64,000 nucleotides of DNA from Ptychodera flava (GCF_041260155.1 NW_027248277.1:21769877-21833876); one strand, 5' to 3'. Positions 23,014-39,271 are shown, counted from the stretch's first letter. Notes: generated by a model not told the origin, from the letters alone. Translations and numbers: made by a program.

Positions 23014-24241
23014 GAAAATACTTCTGGTTAATGATGAGTGGGGAACTACCAAAGGTGGCATTTCTACAGTCAACAGACATGTTTCACAATTATTGGCTGA
23101 AACTCAGCAGGAAGTCTACGTAACAGCTCTTGAAGCATGCAAAGAAGATAAAGAAGATGCAGAGTCTAAAGGTATTCATCTTGTTCTCCCGGAAAAGCAT
23201 CACTCCGACAAGAAACCCTCAGTTGATTGGTTGACTGATTATCACTCAGTTCACTTTCCACAGATAAAACAGATGGAGAATGTTAAAGTAGTCATTGGCC
23301 ACATGCCAATAACAGGTATGGCTGCTCTAAATATCCACAAGGACTGTTTTCCTTCAAAGAAAGTGAAAACAGTGCTATTCAATCATGTCATACCAGAAGA
23401 CACGGAAATACATAAGGACACGTGGACACCCACAAAAGTTGAACAACAAGAAACTGAACTTTATCGCCAAGCAGAAATGGCCGATGTAGTCTTCTCCGTT
23501 GGCCCGAGAATGTACAGCCACTTCGAAAACAAATACAGAAAGCTAACATCTGTCAAGCATGAACTCTTCTTGCCAATGCCAGATGAAAGGTTCTTTGCCG
23601 TGTCAATGAAGCGGCCATCATTGGATTGCAAAATCCAGATCATTACATTTGGCAGAGTGACGGGTGTTGCTAACCTGAAAGGATATGATCTTGCTGCAGC
23701 TGCTCTTAGCAGAGTTGTAGAATCCCGCAATAGGAAGAAACCTGACCAAGATCCTCCAGTTTGGTTAATTCGAGGGATTCCTGAAGGACACGGGGAGGAG
23801 TCAAAGAAGTATGTTGAGAGGCACATAACGACTGGTCACCTTCAGTGCAATCTGTATCCTTATGGAACCCAAGACCAGATTCGAGATGACCTACAGCAAA
23901 GTCACCTGTGTCTAATGCCATCACGTAGTGAGCCTTTTGGTATGGTTGGTCTTGAAGCCATTGCAACTGGTGTACCAGTCCTGCTAACCAAGCACTCAGG
24001 GCTTGCAAAGTTCCTGATTAAATACTTCCCAGAGGAAATACACAAAGAAGTACTCGTTGATGCTGGTCTCAATGACAAGGAGAAGGAGAAAGATGTTCAA
24101 CTATGGGCTAAACATATAGAACGTATTCTTGACAACTATGACGCAGCGTTCGATAGGGCACAGCGTATGAAAGAGCTTCTGGAGCATAGCGAGGAAGTAA
24201 AAAAAACTCATGAGGTATTCAAGAACATATGCTGTGAGTGA
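23014..24241 (+). CDS. GT4-type glycosyltransferase domain, terminal exon of the Roc-COR gene
   Basis: The acceptor GCATCAAAAG supplies the one base needed to complete a lysine codon, then KILLVNDEWGTTKGGISTVN follows. GGIST is the acceptor-side glycine-rich loop of GT-B fold, family GT4 enzymes. Later come FGRVTGVANLKGYDLAAAAL and, near 23,920-23,970, PSRSEPFGMVGLEAIATGVP. The latter contains the E-x7-E pair (SEPFGMVGLE) that contacts the nucleotide sugar in retaining GT4 enzymes. The C-terminal helix ends at a TGA after NICCE. About 409 codons cover a full GT-B domain. No signal peptide is visible, so a cytosolic location is inferred. Substrate is unknown. The frame also stays open upstream to about 22,985, so a stand-alone gene remains possible. 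Confidence 0.8.
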
Positions 24242-24463
24242 ACTCTCTGAAGATCTTCAGCAAAGACATAAAAAACTTTGATACACTATGTTAAGATAAG
24301 AACCGTCTCTATTTGATATATGAACTCATTAAAAATCGAAACTTAATGTAAGGCATAAACGGAGCAAGTTTAAAGAAGATGACAATACAAAATATAATAG
24401 TTGTATAGTCTTCGCATCGGAGGATTTAATCCCAGAGTTGTCCCTTAAAATGCAGAGAATTTC

Positions 24464-24469
24464 AATAAA
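24464..24469 (+). promoter_or_regulatory. Candidate polyadenylation signal
   Basis: AATAAA lies 223 nt downstream of the glycosyltransferase stop codon, a plausible 3'UTR length. Position and motif are the only evidence. Confidence 0.4.
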
Positions 24470-27400
24470 AGCATAACTCATGACATGCAATTGATAAAAG
24501 TTAGGCTATTAAAACATAATCAAATACTAAACTTTGTACAGTAATCTGAAATATAAATTTCAACGTTTAAAAAATTACATAATATGGTACAGAGATTACT
24601 GAAAGACTCAGTATGCGTACTTAACAAGAACTACCTTATGCATGATGTCCTTCGCCATCGACTTGTGCTCTACACTACCCCTCTATGTGGGGTTTTCCAA
24701 CTGTTTCTTCTAAAGCTAGATGTTACAATTTAAATCGATGAGAAGAGCTACGTCTGAGGTGTGAATATTGCAAAATAATCAAGCATTTATTTTTTGTGTT
24801 TCGATTTATCAAACAAGGAAAAATAAAAAACAAGATGACTTAGTGAGCCAATCTTTCTTAACCTTAATAATTCAACAAAATAATAATACTAGAAACATGT
24901 GATGATATGTTAATGTTTCTTTTTAACTGATGATAATTTCTTTCTCTATAGAAATATAGTTTACGGTATTATTCACTGTTTGTAACTTTCATTTAAATGC
25001 TTTGAAACTATGTGTCGAATAGTTGTTGCTTAACCTCTCTACCAGTATGTGGTCTCTACTAGTCTTTATTTAGTTTTTGTTGTATTGAAACGTAAGGATA
25101 TGACATATGTTCAATTCAGTTTAATCAGTATAACATTAGCAATCCTAGATAATCTGATATTTTTACTGAAAGCCACAATACCTGCATTGTTGCTTGATGT
25201 GTTAAAGCACCAATGTACAAGAGCAAAAGTATTTTGTAGCAGTCCGCTGAATCTCTAGTAATAATAACAACTAGGCTTTCACGAAGCAGATAGCACAAAA
25301 TGTTCGAGTAGGTAACCTTAAGTAGTTTCATTGTTTTTGGATGTATTACTTGTCATATTGTATCACATGATTCACTGAAATAAGTTACCATTTATAATAT
25401 GTCGGTGTGTTATAATCCTACTTCCACAGAAAGATAAGTGGTCGTAGATGGTATAGAAATATTTTTCTTTATATGTCTGAAGTTCAGAGAAATATTATGG
25501 AAACAATTCCCGTCATATAATTGTTCAAAGGCGTATTTTGTCTAGCAGCAAATGAGCCGTTTATTGAAGTTTTATATAAGACTTAGGATTAAAGCAGTTA
25601 TCTGCACAGTGGGCGCCAAAATGTTAGATTTCTTGTTTATTTCAAAGTGCATTTTTACAGAATATGTGGCGAAAGCGTGATAAAATCATCTGCATTTTTT
25701 AATTCAAACGAAACTTAAGCTTTACCAATACTTGCACCTGTTATCTAAATGTTGTGAAGTGTAACACAGCCAAGGCTACATCAGCAGTAGCTTTCACAGA
25801 TTGATTTACAGTTATTCAAGATGTGTAATCAAGTCACATAAAATGCAACGTAACGGAATCTCCTGTGCTCAAAACTATGATATGATTTCATTTAAACTGT
25901 GCAGACTTCTTTTTAGGTTTCATAAGCTGTAGTAAGATTAATTATCCAATATCAAACCTCCAGATTTCCTTACAGAACACTTAATGTAATCATTAAGAGA
26001 TTCTTTTACGAAGTGAAGCCACAAACAGCACTGTAACATCATGTTCCTTACACGGAACACATTGCCCTTTCATGTTATCTTTTTCAAAATCTGCATATTT
26101 TGAAAAATATTTCTGTCTGTAATTTAAGCAAAGAGTAAAAGAATGAACATCAAATAGCTGATGTCCGTCATACTTCCTGAAAGTAATGTCACAAACAAGT
26201 GGTAATTGGCTTGTTTTGTAACTAGGTATTATATGTACCCTTATAAAAACCTGCACAGCTGTAGTCGAGAACAAGAATGAAATGAACCTTTACCTTACAT
26301 TCTTATTATGTTCAAAGCATCACCTGTGAGGGTTTTGTTGGAATCATTTCAATCGTATTGGCATTTAAAACGTATACAAATACGCTGGTATTGTGTTGTA
26401 AATTCTTCAATCCTCATTCATTGTCATCATATCTAGAAACTGTGACTTTAACAATGTCTTCCCTCTTGAAGGAGAGTTCTAGTTCCTTTTGTAATAAATA
26501 AGAACTTGATTACATAACATTTTACTTTAACTTTCAACTATTTTCTATAGAAGAGAAATATTCTCTTTTGTGTTTCCAGTAGTGCTCAAAACATTTAGAT
26601 AAAACCAGTATATATGACTATTAAATTTAGTTAGAAACAATAGATAATAACTTTTAATTATGTACCTTTCACTATCAATATTTTTTTCAGATAGGACCTT
26701 TAGTTTCCTTGTTTTGTTATAATTTTTCAATTCATCAATTGCATCTTACTTCTGTCTTACTCTTTTTAAAAGGGACAGAGTCACTCTCTCTGAAATTCTC
26801 GTTCATTTTGACTTCTTTGAGAAGGGAAGTGGTGTTCTGTGGCACATTACAACAGTTGCAGTCCTGCTTATTAAAATGGAAACAGTTCTCACAAACATCC
26901 TGGTATCTACCATGAATCTGTTACCATAAATAATGTTAGGCTAGGAAAAGGAGGGCTACTTTCATTCTCTGCAATCTCAGCATTCAAAGCAATCTAAACT
27001 TTTGATTCCGTGTTTTGCAATAGGGTGGGTTGACCTACGAGCACGGAACTGGGTTTGAAAGGGCTACATTTATACTGACAATCATGATCTTGAGAAGAAG
27101 ACCCTATTTTCTCTGAACCGAACATGCCACAAAGAGAGAGTGTCTTTGTCCCCTCAAAAAGTAATTTTTAAGTCTAGGGTGTTTTCTCGTTTAGTTTTGA
27201 ATTTGCGGTTTTGTGGAAATATTTTATTATCATTTGAGAGTGTGAGTAACCATGACTGGAGGTGCTACCAGGGAAACTTTCATTGAGAAAAACAATTTCT
27301 TTTGTGTGTATTGCTACCAAATCAGTTTGGTAGCAAACAACAAGGGAAAGCTTGATGCACAAATGAAGAAAAATGAACGTTTGTGCAAAAGGCATCACAA

Positions 27401-28773
27401 GCAATTAACTAAACGTTTTAATGCAGATAGAAACACTCATGGAAATAGGTTTCTTAAGCAGATACTTGTATGGACAGAGATTCCTTTGCCAAATTGTATC
27501 TTGAAAGTTTTCCTAGGTAGCAACCGAGTGTCTTTATAGTTTTAATATTTGAAACCATCATTCATGCTGATGAGATTTCTTGTGAAATAGATAATAACTG
27601 CCTTTTAATATCACGATTTTTCATATATTGGACCTTTATTTCACTTGTTTGATGGTAATTTATAATTCATTAATTGCATCTAATTTTTGTATTTCTCTTG
27701 AATTTTTAATTTGAGAGTAAAATCTTGAAACACAGTGAACCTGTTGTGAACAAAACATAACCACAGTCCTTCTCATCAAAAAGTGATCGCTGATGACAGA
27801 GGACCCACTCGCACCATTGATTGTGTTGCACATGCACACTACAGTACAATGTCTATGTGCCAAGTTTGAATGTTCTGTTCAGGGATAGCTGAGTTTTGGT
27901 TCAAAATCATAAAAAAATCGCAACAAAATTGCCGCCGGCAGCTATATTGGATCTTTTCGCAAAATAAATTAAATTTCATATATATGCCACAGTACTTTAT
28001 CTGTGTACCAAAATTGAAAAATTGAAACTATGCAAACGAAGAAAGGAAACTGCAAAAACGTCTCACAAAGGATGATGCAAATGATTTCATGGCCCGTGAA
28101 ATGGTCATGAATGTTTGCATTATATGTATGGAGATTTATTGTACCCCATTAAGTTCTCCGGTTAACAACCTAAGTGTCTTTATAAATTTCACATTGGTCA
28201 CTATATTTTGAATCGATCCATTGTGTTAACGTTGTAGCTTGTAAAGTTTCGTTGGTTTTCCTTTCAAAGGATTTTATATCTAGTTCAGGTTTTAGACAAG
28301 ATTGCTACTGCATTATATCACATTGTTTGAATTCTGTCATTTTCGTCATGCAATACTTTAACTGTAAATCTGAATATCGTAGTGATTAACAGGGCTTGAC
28401 ACGAGATGAAACGACCGATTAGCTGTATGTCTACTCAGAATTCATTTGAAATAGCCAATTATATAATTTGGCAGTCCTAACAGAACAAAATAACTGAATG
28501 GCATGCAATGAAATTTAATGTTTTTGATTTCAACTAGCATCCCTCCCGGTACAGATTCTGGTTGCATAGATTTGAAGATACCACTTTCAGCGAAAATAAT
28601 AACAAATATTTGATGAGTGGAGAGGGAAGTGTATCGAAAAATGAGTTTGAATAACAGTAATTTGTGCATCCGAACAAATGCTTATGATTTTGCGAAAGGA
28701 AGCGATGCAGTCAATAAAAAGTTCCAATATCAATTAATGTCTATTGAATAATTCAGTTAATCAATAATCCCAG

Positions 28774-28777
<4 letters not shown>
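24470..28777. other. Gene-poor AT-rich interval
   Basis: I see no exon with domain support. Two diverged direct copies of about 130 bp occur at 26,640-26,790 and 27,590-27,710 (shared ATAGATAATAACT, GGACCTTTA and AATTCAT-AATTGCATCT). They indicate an old duplication or repeat family. Confidence 0.45.
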
Positions 28778-28838
<61 letters not shown>

Positions 28839-28912
28839 TATATATATATACGAAGTATGCGGTTCGACTTGTCCGATACAAAGTGCTCAATACAAAGTAG
28901 AGCGAGATATAT
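28778..28912 (-). mobile_element. Penelope-like element 3' end with (TA)n tail
   Basis: On the minus strand CGCTCTACTTTGTATTGAGC and GCATACTTCG run into (TA)n. The PLE at 938-1010 has the aligned text CGCTCTGCTTTAGCATCGAGC and GTATACTTCG before its own tract. This is therefore the terminal segment of a related PLE. Confidence 0.65.
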
Positions 28913-28942
28913 AGGGATGCTGGAGAATTGATTTTACAATGT

Positions 28943-28991
28943 CATCTCTACAACGTTGTTCGTGAGTCGCGAAACTCACTCATCAGGAGAC
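28943..28991 (-). ncRNA. Inverted hammerhead copy with a damaged core
   Basis: The minus strand repeats the ribozyme at 29,011-29,059, but the GAAA box has lost one A (CACGAACAACG against CACGAAACAACG). Cleavage activity is probably abolished. Confidence 0.75.
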
Positions 28992-29010
28992 TAGACTGGA
29001 GTCCAGTCTA

Positions 29011-29059
29011 GTCTCCTGATGAGTGAGTTTCGCGACTCACGAAACAACGTTGTAGAGAT
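29011..29059 (+). ncRNA. Hammerhead ribozyme (type I, PLE-associated)
   Basis: All parts are present in order. Stem I 5' strand GTCTC (29,011-29,015); core CTGATGA (29,016-29,022); stem II GTGAGT/ACTCAC, six perfect pairs around TTCGCG (29,023-29,040); core GAAA (29,041-29,044); a very short palindromic stem III CAACGTTG (29,045-29,052); then TA with predicted cleavage after A29054; and stem I 3' strand GAGAT. A tiny stem III is characteristic of retroelement hammerheads, which are thought to act as dimers. The role would be self-cleavage of PLE transcripts. Confidence 0.85.
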
Positions 29060-29086
29060 GACATTGTAAATCAATTCTCCAGCATC

Positions 29087-29234
<148 letters not shown>

Positions 29235-29362
29235 ACAACGGGTTTCTTGAGGGCGCTTGTAGAGTATTCCTCGTGGTGCCGATGGACGGAATTCTCTCTC
29301 AAAATTTCTCAACGTTACGGGAGAAATTTTGTTAAATTTGTTCTGCTAGACTATCTTGAAGT

Positions 29363-29710
29363 GTGTTGGCCGGCAACTGGTGGTTTCTTTTGCCGAAATA
29401 CGATAACATGCTCGTTAAAATGGCATGTAAAGATCACGATGCTCGTTCGTCTCAGTCCTCTGCTCAAGATGGCTTCCTCACGTGTGCGTATACGTGTATA
29501 GTGATGACTCTGGTGGTACGTGTTGAGCGCGAGCTTCGAAGTTGGAAAGTTGTGGGTATACTACTCCTCCTTTTGTTGTTATCCGGTGACGTTGAGTTAA
29601 ACCCCGGTCCAAGGAAGTCGACGAGAGGGGCCCAACAGAGAAGCATCACCGAAGCCCTGAAAAATAAATCAAGTGACGTTACTAGTACACCAGTCTCCAG
29701 TGTGAGTTGA
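29363..29710 (+). pseudogene. LINE N-terminal leader with 2A ribosome-skipping peptide
   Basis: The frame contains a leucine-rich hydrophobic stretch directly followed by GDVELNPGP (DVELNPGP encoded by 29,588-29,611). D-V-E-x-N-P-G-P is the complete 2A consensus, which makes the ribosome skip the glycine-proline bond. APE-type LINEs of sea urchin, amphioxus and molluscs are known to carry 2A at the ORF1 N-terminus. The run of leucines in front could also act as a signal-type segment if skipping fails. A frameshift near 29,700 now separates the leader from ORF1. Confidence 0.8.
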
Positions 29711-30540
29711 GCGATGATAGTGACGGCAGCCATGTTGCGTCCGACAACACTGCAAACGGTAGTACCGCCTGTACACTGAGCGATGTAATGGCTGAAATAA
29801 GAGGTTTGAGGAAAGAAATATCTACTCAAATAAAGACAGTAGATGACAGAGTACGAAAGTTAACAGGTGAAGTTATAGAATTGCGTGGTGGAGTGCGAGA
29901 AAATAGCGAAGCCATGGCTAAATTGTCAGAAGAAAACGAAGGGTTACGTAACAGGCTTGGTAAAATGGAATATGAATTGGATAAAACTCAGGCACAAATG
30001 AAACGAAACAATTTGATTATTTACGGAGTTGAGCAAGCTGGGGAAGAACCTTGGTCGCTTACTGAGCAGATTTTGACAGACTTTATTAAAGAAAAGCTGC
30101 AAATCGAAGAGGCTCCGGACTTTGAACGTGTACATCGCCTCATATACGCCCGCAGCCACCCGCAACCAATTATAGCGAAGTTTTCCAGCTTCAAGCAGCG
30201 AGAGAAAATTCTACGAGCGGCATACAGACTTAAAGGATCTGATTATCGCATTGGAGAAGATTACACTCCACGGGTGAGGGAAATACGAAGGAAACTAAGC
30301 AAGTACGCAGAAGAAGCTCGTACAGAAGGGAAATCAGTAAAATTTGTATATGATAAACTGAAAGTAAATGGCGTAATATATGTATACGATGAGTTTACCA
30401 AAAGGTCCGTCCTTTACACCCTGTTGACGAAACACAAAGCAGAGCCGACTAGGGTTTTGGCCACGGCCAGAGTAATGTATCCAGGGTTTTCAGTAGCACA
30501 ACTTCAGAAGAAAGTATTAAAGCTGACTTTGCTCATTTGA
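29707..30540 (+). pseudogene. LINE ORF1 protein (coiled coil plus RNA-binding domain)
   Basis: After LSDDSDGSHVASDNT, residues 25-100 form a heptad-rich coiled coil (EIRGLRKEISTQIK, LSEENEGLRNRLGKMEYEL). Then comes an RRM-like segment starting RNNLIIYGVEQAGEEPWS and a C-terminal domain with FERVHRLIYARSHPQPIIAK and KLSKYAEEARTEGKSVKFVY. This is the Transposase_22/L1 ORF1-like layout that packages element RNA as trimers. The frame of about 277 residues is intact, but its start has been shifted out of frame with the 2A leader. ORF2 follows immediately at the TGA. Confidence 0.8.
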
Positions 30541-31650
30541 AATTTCTAGTTTGGAATGTAAATGGCTTGCTGGAAAAACTTGGTAATGCTGATTTTCGTG
30601 AATATATCCAACAATTTGATTTTATATGTCTGACAGAAACATGGCTTTCAAAGCAAGATAAGATTTCTTTCGATGGTTATAAGAATATTCAGGCTCCTGG
30701 AGTAAAGAAAAGTAATTACGGGAGAGCCTCTGGTGGTATATTAATTTTCTTTCGTGAAAATAACAGCTGTGGTTTTGAACTTAAACCTCTCTCGTGTACA
30801 TCTACAAATATAGTTTGGTCTGTACTTACGAAAAACAACAACCCACGTTTATTGATTGCTGGAGTGTACCGTCCTCCAGAGGTTCAAAATTTGCAGATAA
30901 GAGTTTCTTTGATAATTTAGAGTCTGATCTGATAAAGTATACTACTCATTACAACTGTGATGTAATTATAGCAGGAGATTTTAATGGGAGAATTGGTAAT
31001 ATTTCAGAAAGTATTGAGTTTGATTCAGATTATCTCCCAATTGATGATTCAGTAAATTGTAATTATCAGTTACCACCTAGAACTTCACAGGATAACGTGG
31101 TAAATAATTATGGTGCACAACTTTTGGAATTTTGCTCTAGGGTAGATATTGCTGTTGTAAATGGTAGGTTATGTCAAGACAAAGGAGTTGGTAATCTTAC
31201 ATATGTATCCAGTATTGGGACCTGTGTAAATGATTATGTTCTCACCACAGCAAATATGTTTTGTAATTTTTGGAATTTAAAGTTGATGACCGTATTGAGT
31301 CAGATCACTTACCTTTATGTTTTGACCTCACTTTTCTGGTTCACACAGTCCATGTCTCTTCTGGCACAAATACTCATAACAGTAATTTCTCGAGACTGAA
31401 ATGGGTTCCAGAGAAAAGAGACCAATATTATGATAATTTCAATACAGATAATGTGGAGCACATGTGTCAAACTTTCTATGAGTGTATTGCATGTGAAAAT
31501 TTTGAAAGTGCAGCTGATTGTCTCTGTAAAATTATATATTCTTGCAGCAAGGAAATGAAATTTAAGCATACACAATATACAGGTAATAGACAGAATCCTT
31601 GGTTTGACAAGGAGTGTTTGAATACAAAGAGGGAAGTCTATAGTTCTTGA
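30541..31650 (+). pseudogene. LINE ORF2 AP endonuclease domain
   Basis: Begins KFLVWNVNGLLEKLGNADF and continues FDFICLTETWL, ASGGILIFFRENN and LLIAGVYRPPE. After a frameshift it reads CDVIIAGDFNGRIGN and, after another, DDRIESDHLPLCFDL. The NVNG, ETW, GDFN and SDH motifs are those of the apurinic-type endonuclease that nicks target DNA. At least two frameshifts break it. Confidence 0.85.
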
Positions 31651-33890
31651 ATAATTTCAGAAAATTTCGTAGCCAGGATAGTTTGAATCGTTATATTCAG
31701 ATGAAAGCTGACTATAGACGCTTGTTACGCAGTAAAAAGTCCTCGTATCAAAAACAGAAACGTGAAGAATTAGAATTTTTAGCTATGCAGCCAATTCAAA
31801 ATTGTTTTGGCAGAAATTGAGTCAAAGTTCAACTGGTATCTCAAGTAATATTACAAGGGAAGAGTGGCATACTTATTTCAGTGCCTTGTTCAATCCAGAA
31901 CAAATGGAAGTAGAGGGTGTGGAAGAGTTCTATACTTCTGTCCAGGACTTTGTAGAGCAGCTTAATTTTGATGATTTCAGTGATGTAGATATTGACTGCT
32001 CTGAATTAAACTGTCCTATAGATATGAATGAAATCAAAAATAGTGTAAATAAGTTGAAAAATAACAAAGCTCCTGGAACAGATGGTATTCCTTTGGAATT
32101 TTGGAAATATGCACCCCAGGAAATGTATGATATGCTCTGTGTTCTTTTCAATGGAATTTTGGACAAAGGTGTTTTTCCCAAACAATGGGCAGTAGGCCTA
32201 ATTAGTCCGATTCATAAAAAGGCTGTAAAGATATTCCAGGTAATTATCGTGGTATAATGCTCTTAAATGCAATCAGCAAAATCTATACATATATTATGAC
32301 AGAAAGGCTCCAAAGTTGGTTTGACAAATACAGTAAGTTGGTGGAAGCGCAAAGTGGTTTTCGAAAACAGAGAAGTACCATTGATAATGTTTTTATTACG
32401 TACTCTTATTGAAAAATATGTGTTTCATTTAAATAGTCGTTTCTACTGTGCTTTCATAGACTTTGAAAAGGCTTTTGATAGGATTCACCATTATTCATTA
32501 TTTTATAAACTGGCCAAGAAAGGGATAAGGGGCAAATTTTTTTCATCTCTTTACTCTATGTATTCACATGTGAAAGCTGCTGTAAAATCTCCCCAAGGTA
32601 TAAGTGATTTCTTTGAAATCAGTACTGCTGTGTACAACAGGGATCTGTCATTTCTCCACTTTTGTTTTGTTTTTATATTAATGACTTAGAAGAAGCATTG
32701 AAATATGGTACAGAAACTGTTGTGTACTCTTATACGTTAAAGCTTCTGTATTTGTTGTATGCTGATGATCTGTCTCTTTTTAGTAGCACCCCTAATGGTT
32801 TGCAGCGACTCCTTAACCGTCTTTATGATTATTGTAAACGTTGGAGATTGACAGTAAACCTTGGTAAAAGCAAATAATTGTGTTTCGAAAGGAGGTCGCC
32901 TAAAAAAGACCGAGAAATGGTACTGGGGATGTAAAGAAATTGAAGTAGTTTCAAAGTATAACTATTTAGGGGTCATTCTTTCAAGTTCAGGTGTCTGGTA
33001 TCAGGCACAAAAATACATTGCAGATCAAGCCAGGAAGGCTTTGTACAATCTTGAGAGCACTTTATACAGATTTGATGGGCTTCATCCCAACATTGCATTT
33101 CACATATTTGATTGTAAGATACTTCCTATCCTTCTTTATGGTGGTGCTATTTGGGGGACACGAGATTGTGTCGATGTTGAAAAAATCCAGCATAAATTCT
33201 GCAAATTTCTGTTAGGTGTAAATGTGAACACAACAAACTCTGCTGTAAGAGGAGAATTGGGAAGATATCCCATTAAAACTTACCTTGATATGGAAATTTT
33301 ACGTTATTGGATAAGATGTCTTCACCCTGAATGCCCTGAAATTGTCTATGATTGTTACAAGTACCAGTATGATCGAGCAGAAAAAAGTGTAAACTGTTGG
33401 GCTTTATATGTAAAACATTTGTTGTATAAATATGGTTTTGGTGACTTCTGGATAAATCAGCAAACAATCGATTGTACTTATTTACTTCAACAGTTTAAAG
33501 AAAGGTGTTGTGATATCGCAATGCAAGAATGGCAATCAGAGATAGAGAGTAGCTGTAGTCTCCGTACATATGTAAATTTAAAAAAAAAGGCTTTTAAATG
33601 TGAGAAATATCTTAAATGTATTCAGACTACTGTATATCGCAAGGCTTTAGCCCGTCTTCGTATCATCCCATAATCTTCTAGTTCAAAAAGGAAGAGAACT
33701 TGGAATTCCACTTCATGATAGATTGTGTCCATTTAATTGTAATTGTATAGAAGACGAATTTCACTTTGTCCTGGTCTGTACTCAATATGAAAATCTCAGA
33801 GCCCGTTTCATTCCTCAATTTTACTACACACCTGCTATAAAATGGAAATTTAGTCGATTATTACAATCAGAAATGAGAGCATCTTGGAAA
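31651..33890 (+). pseudogene. LINE ORF2 reverse transcriptase and C-terminal region
   Basis: The RT motifs are in order: KLKNNKAPGTDGIPLEFWKY, LISPIHKK, EAQSGFRKQRSTIDN (frame-shifted), FYCAFIDFEKAFDRI, and LLYADDLSLF as the catalytic box. WRLTVNLGKSK and YNYLGVILSS lie in the thumb. The C-terminal region has LLYGGAIWG, IQHKFCKFLLGV and VRGELGRYPI. At least five frame changes are needed, so the gene is dead. The motif pattern places it in the Jockey superfamily (CR1/L2 side). Confidence 0.85.
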
Positions 33891-34050
33891 ATCTAGCAAA
33901 ATATGTATTCCATGCTTCTAAACAACGTCAGCGTCTGCTTGGCAATGGAAACTAGAAATGTAACTTTGTCTGAAACCTCAAGTGACTGTAACTTTTCAAT
34001 ATGAAAATTGTACATTAAGGCCGGTGGCCTATAGTACTGAATAAATATGA

Positions 34051-37488
<3,438 letters not shown>

Positions 37489-39271
37489 AGCTCCGCTGTC
37501 AGTGACACAGAGCTTATCAAATAGGTTGATTTTCCATCGTAGTCCGTCGTCGTTCGTCGTCGTCCGTCGTCGTCTGTCGTTGTCCGTCAACAATTGCTTT
37601 TTCCTCTGATACCACAAGTCCGATTTCTTTGGAATTTATATGCCGTTCATTTGGAGTGACCTTACTTTAGTTTGTTCAAATCGTGGTGAAATTTCCATAT
37701 TTATATTTTTGGGGCATTTTTGCTGTTTTGGTAAAAAATCTTCTCTGAAACCGCTTGTCTGGTTGCGTTGGAATTCGATATGCAGTTTACTTAGGGTGAC
37801 TTCAGTTAGATTTGTTCAAATTGTGGTGAAATTTGATATTTGTATTATTAAGGCAATTTTTGTCGTTTTTGGTAATTTTTTTTTAAAATCTTCTTCTTCA
37901 AACTACCACTCAGATAGCTTTGATATTTAGTACATAGGTCCCTAGGGATGATATATTTAAGGTTTGTTAAAATTGTGCAGAAATATGCAAATTTGCATTT
38001 TAAAGGCAATTTTGCCATTTTTGGTCAAAAAATGTGTTACTCAATAAGTAACGGTCTGATAGCTTTGAATTTGGTATACAGGTTTCTATAGATGAACTAA
38101 GTAATATATATTGACTTTCTGATGAAATCTTAATTTTGAATTTTTTGGGGCAATTTTTGCCATTTTTGGTCAAAAAATGTATATTTCCAAAACTACTCAT
38201 CTTATAGCTTGAAATTTGGTATAAAGGTTCCTACAAATCAACAAAATGATATTTATTGAAACTATGATGAAATCTGAAATTTTGTATTTTAAGGCGATTT
38301 TTATCCATTTTTGGTCAAAGAAATGCGTTTCTCAAAAGGTACTGGTCTGATAGCTTTGAAATTTGGTGTACAGGTTTCTACAGATGAACTAAGTAATATA
38401 TATTGAATTTCTGATGAAATCTGTAATTTTGTATTTTAGGCAATTTTTGCAATTTTTGGTCCAAAAATGTGTTTCCCAAAAGTACTCTTCTAATAGCTTT
38501 GAATTTGGTATACAAGTTTGTACAAATGAACTAAGTAATACTTTTATTGAATTTCTGATGAAATCTGTAATTTTGTATTTTTTGGCAATTTTTGCCATTT
38601 TTGGTCAAAAATGTGTATTTCCAAAATACTCATCTGATAGCTTTGAAATTTGGTAATACATGTTCCTACAGATGATCTAAATGATATTTAAGGAAATAAT
38701 GACGGAATCTGCAATTCTGTATTTCTGGGGCATTTTTTTCCATTTTAGGTCAAAAAATGTGTTTCTCAAAAAGTGTTGTCTGATAGCTTTGAAATTTGAT
38801 ATGAAGATTCCTACATATGAACTAAATATGAAATCCTGAGCTGGATTGCTACCGTACTAAATAAGCTGACTATTGAAATGATGATGAAATCTGCAATTTC
38901 GTATTTTTTCGGGCAATTTTTGTCATTTTTGGTCAAAAAATTTGTTTCTCAAAAACTGCAAGTCAATAGCTTTTTCATATTTGGTATAAAGGTTCTAAGG
39001 AATTTTTTGATATTATATATTGTAATTATGATGAAATCTGCAATTTTAATGGGGGGGGGGGGCAATTTTTGCCATTTTTGTCAGAAAATTTCATTCTAAA
39101 AAACTATTTGTCAGATAGCTTTGGTCGACATGTTCTTAGGGATGATCCAATATGATATATACAGAATATGATGAAATCTTCAATTGTGTAATTTTGCAGC
39201 TATTTTAGCCTCGTTTTTTTCTGGCCACTGAAATAAGCTATCAAAAATTCCCAATATGATCAAACACATGG
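37489..39271. repeat. Tandem-repeat element, copy 2
   Basis: Same start (AGCTCCGCTGTCAGTGACAC), CGTC-rich tract (about 37,546-37,588), roughly 142-bp units and end (AAGCTATCAAA) as 15,358-16,950, in the same orientation. One unit contains a small insertion at 38,826-38,866, and a run of about twelve G lies near 39,051. Confidence 0.85.

Noticed and set aside
23461..24008. Minus-strand frames of 100-121 codons
   Set aside because: Antisense shadows of the glycosyltransferase exon.
27252..27539. 95-codon plus-strand frame with a CVYCYQ pair and basic residues
   Set aside because: It suggested a small zinc-binding protein, but there is no second metal-binding pair and no splice or homology support.
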